Below are positions 57,402-64,000 of a DNA stretch of 64,000 nucleotides, in pieces. The DNA is from Strongyloides papillosus (taxonomy: Eukaryota > Nematoda > Chromadorea > Rhabditida > Strongyloididae). The position numbers and the translations under genes were made by a program. Each line of letters begins with the position of its first letter. Positions within the stretch are counted from its first letter, which is position 1. The notes beneath the pieces were generated by a model. The model did not search any database and was not told the origin of the DNA. It saw only the letters and a list, made by a program, of their open reading frames with translations. Where the stretch lies: contig SRSI01000050.1 of the NCBI GenBank assembly GCA_005656395.1, positions 2,232,001 to 2,296,000 on the forward strand. Direction: 5' to 3'.

Positions 57402-59275
57402 ATGTCTTCTACTAGGACTAATAAAAAAGAATACGAGTTGACTCGTGATTTCTTTAAACTCCTGGCGGAGAACAATGCGGATCGCCTTAAACCAATTGTT
57501 CAAATAATGGTTAGTGATTTTTAACTTTCTTATTATTTTCTCCTTTTTAGAAAAGATATTCTTATAAAGATGAGTCTAGTATTCGCCTCTATCTCAATGA
57601 TGGAGCATATTTTTATGGAGGTGTCGTTCTCGAGGACGAAGCTGTAAGGAAATTTGAATCAAATGAAATGGAGAATTCCCGGTCTATAATCAAAATACTT
57701 GAGTTTAGTTCAAATACAATACTTAAAGATAATATTAAAAGAAAACAATTAATGATCAGGGATTTTGAATTACTTGTAGAAGATTGTCCAATTATTGGAA
57801 AGCCTAAACGTTATCTTGGAATTCCCGAGGAACGTTTGGCTTTGAGAAATGAGAAAGAGGAGCAAGGAGCTTTAAGAGAGTCAAACCCTCAATCTCTGGA
57901 GAGAGAAGTAAGCGGAATTGTTGATATTGTCATGAGTGAGTCTTCAGAGAATGATCTTTTTATTGTTCCAATATTGTCGATTAGTCCACACTTAATACAG
58001 TGGAAAATACAGGGAGTCGTCACGGATAAGACTGCACCAAGTGGCATAAACACACCAAGAGGACCCTGTAAAGTTTTCAACTTTTATGTGACTGATAAGG
58101 AGGGGACCGAAATAAAGGTTTCGTGTTTTGGAGATAAAGTTGCTCAGTTGGATGGTTTGATAAAGGTTTCCTCATCATATACTATCAAAGGGAATAATAA
58201 GGCCGTAAAAGCTTCAGATAAACGCTACAATAACACTGGACATGAGTATGAGATAACCATAAGAAATGATGCTGTTGAGGTTATAAAATGTGAGGAATTA
58301 GTCCCCCTTCCTCCTCAGAAGATCAATCGTGTCAGTCTCTCAAAAATCAAAATATTTCCTGGAAGTTATGTTGATATAGTTGCTGTAGTAAACAATATGG
58401 AAAAGGCAGTTGACGTTTATACCGGGAATGGGGTAGTAAAGAGGATGAATATCTATCTCATCGATGAATCTTCCTCTTTCGTTAAATTAACTATTTGGGG
58501 AGATTATTGCGATGAATTCACCGAGGATATGCTCCATAAGCCCATAATTTTAAAGGGCCTTGAAGTTAATGAATTTCATGGGAAATATAGCCTAAATTTT
58601 GTCTATAGATCGAAAATAATTCAACTTAATGATGTTGGGATTGTTAAAAATATGTTAAATTGGTACGCAAAGGAGCGTTATAGTATTGAAAGAAATAATA
58701 ATATTTTACCATCTAGCATGGCATTTGGTAAGAATGTGACTCTTCATTCTGCGATTGCTAACTGTTTAAATGATAAAGAAATTCGTTATTTTAATGTAGT
58801 TGGTAGAATTTCTAAATTCAAAAAGAATTTAATTTACGAAGCATGTGCTCAGAAGGGTTGTTTGAAGAAAGTTTTTTCTCAAGATGGTCAATATCACTGT
58901 TCAAAATGTAACAGCACCTCAAATAACTTTAAGTATGCTTTAATGGCAACTTTTGAAATTTCCGATCACTCTGGTAGTCACTGGGTGGCAATGTATGATG
59001 GCGTAGCTGAGAAGTTGTTAAAGAAGACAGCTTCTGAGATTGTCAGCACTATGGAAGTTGATGGTGAACTTGATGGATGTAATATGGTCATTTCAAGTCT
59101 TATAGGAACCATTCACAATTTTAATGTTAAATGTGAACTTAAATCGTACAAGGAAGGTGTAGTTCCTAAATGGTCAGTTGTTGATGTCAAACCAGTTAAT
59201 TTGGCAAAATACGCTGAATATCTCCGAGACGTTTGCGAAAGTGTCGGTGAATTTTGCTTTAAGAATGGAACTTAA
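57402..59275 (+). CDS. RPA large-subunit (RPA70)-like paralogue 2
   Basis: Exons 57402..57509 and 57551..59275, with a 41-bp intron, give 610 residues. The layout is as in paralogue 1, but this is the most divergent complete copy. The N-terminal domain has DRLKPIVQIM and, after the intron, KRYSYKDESSIRLYLNDGAY. DBD-A carries SPHLIQWKIQGVVTDKT, DBD-B carries LTIWGDYCDEFTEDMLHKPI, and DBD-C has the zinc knuckle CAQKGC...CSKC intact. It ends VVDVKPVNLAKYAEYL. Exon 1 is two codons shorter than in the other copies. Its leader region carries the 108-bp inverted-repeat insertion, which may alter expression. Confidence 0.89.
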
Positions 59276-60136
59276 TTTTCTTTTCTTTTAATATAAAGAT
59301 AATAATTTTTGTAAATTTATTTATAACAATCTTATTATTGGTTAACGTTTTTTATTTCAAAATATTTCTCTTCATTAACAAGTTCCACAATAATAAATAA
59401 ATTGTTTGTAGAAAATTTATGAAATTTTTTGGAACTGATAGATGTTAGTGAAAGGAATATTTGAATCCTTATTAAATATGATAATAAATTGTATTTTAAA
59501 CGAATTTTTCATTACTTCAAAATCCTACATTTAAAATAATGTCATCACGTTATTTTAGCATCTATAACATTTTTTTTATTAGATCTTCACTATCCAAATA
59601 AAATTTCAAAATGATTAGCTGTATTTGTGAATTCGCTTTTACTTGATTCTTTTTTCAAACATATTGTTGTCTAATAAGAAAACGTGTAACACTCTCAAAA
59701 CTTATTATGGGAATGTAGACAAAAGTGCAAAAGGGATTTTGCTTTGTTTTGATGGTCTTTATCGCAGTGAAATTCAATATTATTAGAGGGAAAACCTTAT
59801 ATACTTAAGATGTACTTTGTATTTTAAAATCATTTATGGCATGAATTAATACCTTTCTAATCAAATTTTTTCTTATTTTCATTACGAAGGAAAGAAATGA
59901 CATATTCTATAGTAGAATTCATGTTGTATATATATTAAAGGTCACTTTTTTTATTTTAACTTTGTTGTTAGTATATATATTATTTTTACATTTGATCTCT
60001 TAAATCTTTATATATAGTTTCTAATTCTTTAACATTATAATTTTGTATTTAATAATTGTTTTATACGTTTCATGCTTACTATTTGGCACACACATCTTCT
60101 ACTAATATTTTTTTTATCTCTTTTCAGTGTTATGCA
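59276..60136. other. Intergenic between RPA70-like copies 2 and 3
   Basis: 861 bp of duplicated flank (TTCCACA block, then TTTATCGCAGTGAAATTCAA, then the CACACACATCTTCTACTA and TTTTCAG region). No gene or insertion. Confidence 0.5.
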
Positions 60137-62023
60137 ATGTCTTCTATTTCTAAAAAGATTAAGAAAAAAGAATACGAGTTAACTCGTGGTTTCTTTCAAC
60201 TCTTGGCGGAGAACAATGCTGATCGCCTTAAACCAGTTGTTCAAATAATAGTAAGTGATTTTTTAAAACTTTTATGAATATTTTTTTCCTCTTTTTAGAA
60301 TAGTCGTCCTTCCAACAATGGGTCTAGTATTGGTCTCCGTCTTAGTGATGGGACGTTTTCGTTTGGGGCTGTTTTTCTCAAGGACAATGCTATAAAGAAA
60401 TTTGAATTATATGAATTGGAAAAATCCCAATCTGTAATTAAATTAATAGGGTTTTGTTCAAATATCGCTAATAATGAAAAAGCTAAAAGAGTTTATCTAT
60501 ATATTTTTGATTTTGAACTCCTTGAGAAGGATTCTCCAATTATTGGAACACCTAAACCTCATTCTGGAATTTCCGTAATATTTTTGGCTTTGAAAGATGG
60601 CAAAGTAGAGCAAGGGCCTTTGAATAAGTTAAATTCTCAACTTCAAGCTAAGGAAGTAATAAAAGTTGCTCAGAGCGTTAAGAGTGTATCTTCGGAAAAT
60701 GATGCTTCTATCGTGCCAATAGTGTCTATTAGTCCAAATATATTGCAATGGAAAATTATTGGCACTGTTACAGAAAAGAGTGAAATACGGTATTTTGACA
60801 CCCCAAAAGGACGTGGTGAGGTTTTTGATTTTTTCATTACTGATAAGGAGGGAACTGAAATAAGGGTCTCTTGTTTTGGATATATGGCTTATAAATATAA
60901 TGAATTTATAGAACTTTATTCATCCTACACCATCAAGGGAAATAATAAAGCCGTTACACTTGCAAAAAGAGGTTACAATAATACTGGACACGAGTATGAA
61001 ATTGTGATGAGAGATGATGTTAAAGTAACAAAATATAAAAATGAAATCACGCTTCCTCCTCAGAAGATTGATCGTGTTAACCTCTCAAAAATCAAAATGT
61101 TTCTTGGTGAATATATTGATGTAATTGCTGTAGTGCATAATATGGAGGAACCTTTTAACGTTAATGGCAAGAACGGGGTATTAAATAGAATGAGAGTTTC
61201 ACTCATCGATGAATCCGGATCTTTAGTAACATTAACTATTTGGGGAGATTCTTGCGATGAATTCACTGAGGATTTACTTCATAAGCCCATAATTTTAAAG
61301 AACGTTGCAGTTACTGAATTTAGTGGGATATTTAACCTAACGTTTGGGTTTCGATCGAAAATCATTCCATCTGAGGGTGTTGACATTGTTGAAGATATTT
61401 CAGAATGGTACACAAGAGAGCGAGGTAACATTCAAATTAGCAATATTTCATCATCGCCCACAACTATTAATAATAATGTGACCATTCATTCTGTGATTGT
61501 TAGCTGTTTAAATGATAACAATATAAAAGAAGGATACTTTAATGTAATTGGTAGAGTCGGGAGAGTCAGAGAGAATTTAGTTTACAAAGCTTGCCTTCAG
61601 AAGGATTGTAGGGAGAAAGTTGTTCTTCAAAATGGAAAATATTACTGTTCAAAATGTAACATTACTTTAAGAAACTTTAAATATGTTTTGATGGTAATTT
61701 TTCAAATTTACGACCACACTGGAAGTCACTGGGTGGTAATGCTTAATGGCGTGGCTGAAAGATTATTAAAGAAAAAAGCTTCTAAAGTTGGCGGCATTAT
61801 AAAAGCACATGGTGAACTTGAAGGATGTAATATGGTTGTTTCTAATCTTGTAAATACTCTTCATGATTTTAAAGTTAGATTCAAAATTAGATCGTACAAG
61901 GGACGTACAGTTGCTAAATGGTGTTGTGTTGATGTTAAACCCGTTAGTTTAACAAAATATGCTGACTGTCTCAAAGAATGGTGTAAAAATGCTGAGGAAT
62001 TTTGCTCTAAGTATGGTATTTAA
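60137..62023 (+). CDS. RPA large-subunit (RPA70)-like paralogue 3
   Basis: Exons 60137..60250 and 60299..62023, with a 48-bp intron, give 612 residues. It has the full RPA70 set: N domain, DBD-A (SPNILQWKIIGTVTEKS), DBD-B, and DBD-C with the knuckle CLQKDC...CSKC. The C-terminal half (from about LNRMRVSLIDES to the stop) is nearly identical in DNA and protein to paralogue 1, whereas the linker and DBD-A halves differ clearly. Exon 1 is identical in protein to that of paralogue 4 apart from its last residue. This mosaic pattern points to gene conversion or unequal exchange between copies. Confidence 0.9.
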
Positions 62024-63047
62024 TTTTTTTTTTAAATGAAGTTAGTGACTTTTGTAATTTTTTTGATTTAATCTTTAATAAAAACTTGTCAATAAAAACG
62101 TGGTGATTTTTTATTATAACTATCTTATTATTTCTAACGTTTTTTATTTTAAAATATTTTTCTCCCATTAACAAATCCCACAGAAATGAATAGTTTGTGT
62201 ACAATTTATAAAATGTTTTGGAACTAATAAATGTTTGTGAAAGAAACATTTGAATCTTTTTATTACAACAGCATATTGTATTTTAAACAAATTTTTCAAT
62301 ATTTCAAAATACTGAATTTAAAATAATATCACCACGTTATTTTAGTATTTAAAACATTTATTTTTGTTAGATTATCACTTTCCAAATTAAATTTCAATAT
62401 GATTAGTTATATTTAAGATTTCATTTCTACTAAAGTTTTTTCAAATATATACTTGTCTAATTCGGAGGGATGCAATTTCATCAAAGATTTTTTTGAGAAT
62501 GTAGACAAAAGTGCAAAAGGGATTTTGCATTGCTTTGGTGATTTCTATCGCAGTAACTTTCAATATTTTATAAAGAAAACCTTATATAACAATATGTACT
62601 TTGTATTTTAAAGTAAGCTGTGGCAAAGATTAATACTTTTCTGATGGTATTTTTTTTTCATTTTCGATACGAAAGAAAAAAGACGACATATTTTATAGTG
62701 GAATTCATGTTATATATATATAAAAAGGTCACTTTTTTATATTAATTTCGTTGCTCTTATACATTAGCGTTTTCGTTATTTTTGTTCACCTAAATTTCTA
62801 TATATACTTTCTAATTATCAGTCATTTTGATTTTATATTTATCATTTTTTATAAACGTTTTTTCTTTACTATTATTTTATTATTGTCCATGTACTCTCAT
62901 TATTTTGATCACTTAAATCTTTATATATAGTTTCTAATTCTTTAACATTATAATTTTGTATTTTAAATTTTTTTACACGTTTCATGGTTACTATTCTGCA
63001 CACACATCTTCTATTAATATTTTTTTATCTCTTTTCAGTGTTATGCA
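62024..63047. other. Intergenic between RPA70-like copies 3 and 4
   Basis: 1.02 kb of duplicated flank; no gene. Markers are TCCCACAGAAATGAATAGTT near 62170, ATCGCAGTAACTTTCAATAT near 62550 and the TTTTCAG acceptor at 63033-63039. Confidence 0.5.
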
Positions 63048-64000
63048 ATGTCTTCTATTTCTAAAAAGATTAAGAAAAAAGAATACGAGTTAACTCGTGG
63101 TTTCTTTCAACTCCTGGCGGAGAACAATGCTGATCGCCTTAAACCAGTTGTTCAAATAATGGTTAGTGATTTTTTCTAACTCTTATGATTATTATTTTTC
63201 TCCTTTTTAGAATAGCCCTCCTACTAATGATGGGTCTAGTATTCGAGTCCGTATAAGTGATGGGACTTTCTCCTACGGAGGTGTCCTTCTTAAGGATAAT
63301 GCTGTAAAGAAATTTAGATCGTACGAATTGGAAAAATCCCAATCTGTAATTAAATTAACAGGGTTTTGTTCAAATATCGCTAATAATGAAAATGCTAGAA
63401 GAGTCCATCTAAACATTTTTGATTTTGAGCTGCTTGAGAAGGATTCACCAATTATTGGAAGCCCTACACCTCATTCTGGAATTCCTGTAACATATATGGC
63501 TTGGGAAACTAATAAAGTAAGTCAACGACCTCTGAAAGAGCCAAACTTTCAATCTCCAGCGAAGAAAGTAGTAAAAGATGCTGAAAACGTTCAGAATGTA
63601 TCTTCCAAAAATTACCCTTCTATTATACCGGTAATTTCAATTAGCCCACATTTAAAGCAATGGAAAATCCATGGTGTTGTTACGAACAAAAGTGAAATAC
63701 GGTATTTTGAAACCCCAAAAGGACGTGGTGAGGTTTTTGATTTTTCTATTACTGATAAGGAGGGAACTGAAATAAGGGTCTCTTGTTTTGGTGGTATGGT
63801 CTCTAAATATAATGAATTGATAAAACTTTACTCCACGTATATCATCAAAGGAAGTGATAAAGCCGTTACAGCTGCAAAAATATGTTGCAATAATACTGGA
63901 CACAAATATGAGATAACGATGAGAAGTGATGTTGGGGTGATAAAATGTGAAAATTCAATCCCTCTTCCTCCTCAGAAGATTGATCGTGTTGGTCTCTCAA
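63048..64000 (+). CDS. RPA large-subunit (RPA70)-like paralogue 4 (cut by window edge)
   Basis: Exon 1 is 63048..63161 and exon 2 starts at 63211 and runs off the window in an open frame. The visible part covers the N-terminal domain (NSPPTNDGSSIRVRISDGTF), the linker, DBD-A (SPHLKQWKIHGVVTNKS...IRVSCFGG) and the start of DBD-B (LPPQKIDRVGLS). DBD-A is closer to paralogue 1, while exon 1 matches paralogue 3. No stop or frameshift occurs in the visible part. Confidence 0.87.

Larger units (their letters stand above)
53810..64000 (+). repeat. Tandem array of RPA70-like units (3 complete + 1 partial)
   Basis: Four direct repeats have start codons at 54355, 57402, 60137 and 63048, giving periods of 3.05, 2.74 and 2.91 kb. 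Flanking DNA is duplicated too: TTTATCGCAGTGAAATTCAA or a variant occurs near 53850, 56785, 59760 and 62545; a stretch around AACAAGTTCCACA or a variant follows each complete gene. All four copies share the same exon 1 / intron / exon 2 layout. The array continues beyond the right edge. Confidence 0.88.

Overview
The window is AT-rich nuclear DNA of a nematode, most likely a clade IV parasite close to Strongyloides (inference). The grounds are very short introns (mostly 40-60 bp) with GTAAGT-type donors and TTTYAG acceptors, start codons placed a few bases after acceptor-like TTTTAG or TTTCAG sites (the pattern left by spliced-leader trans-splicing), orthologues of animal housekeeping genes (LSM6, CDC34/UBE2R, TXNL1, paxillin, annexin, CstF-77), and tandem MATH-BTB, DXO-like and kinase genes of the kind expanded in nematodes. 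Exon models below come from splice signals and frame continuity read by eye.

Layout. 0-1.3 kb: a CDC25-like protein whose phosphatase signature is gone. 1.7-13.4 kb: five head-to-tail repeat units of 2.0-2.6 kb on the minus strand, each holding one two-exon MATH-BTB gene and its duplicated flanks. 13.5-18.1 kb: a CK1/TTBK-like kinase (-), a DXO/EOL-1-like protein (+) with altered active-site motifs, and an Aurora-like kinase (-). 19-24 kb: TXNL1 (-) and paxillin (-) with two alternative first exons. 24.9-31.9 kb: annexin (+), a small secreted three-finger-like protein (-), a four-TM protein with a His-rich tail (+), and an orphan gene (+).

32.06-36.32 kb: a complete-looking DIRS-type tyrosine-recombinase retrotransposon with 118-bp inverted terminal repeats that are 100% identical, an internal complementary region, and two intact ORFs (Gag-like/RT/RNase H/methyltransferase-like, then tyrosine recombinase). 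37-44.9 kb: serpin (+), LSM6 (-), a five-AT-hook protein (+) and CDC34/UBE2R (-). 45-50.4 kb: a gene-poor AT-rich stretch. 50.4-53.6 kb: CstF-77 (-) with an unusual N-terminal extension of about 390 residues. 53.8-64 kb: four tandem plus-strand paralogues of the large subunit of replication protein A (RPA70), each keeping the N-terminal domain, OB folds and zinc knuckle; the fourth is cut by the window edge. A 108-bp inverted-repeat element sits in the leader region of the second copy.

Main themes: two lineage-specific tandem arrays (MATH-BTB and RPA70-like), several enzyme-family members with changed active sites (CDC25-like, DXO-like, and a serpin with an atypical hinge), and a recently inserted, possibly active DIRS element.
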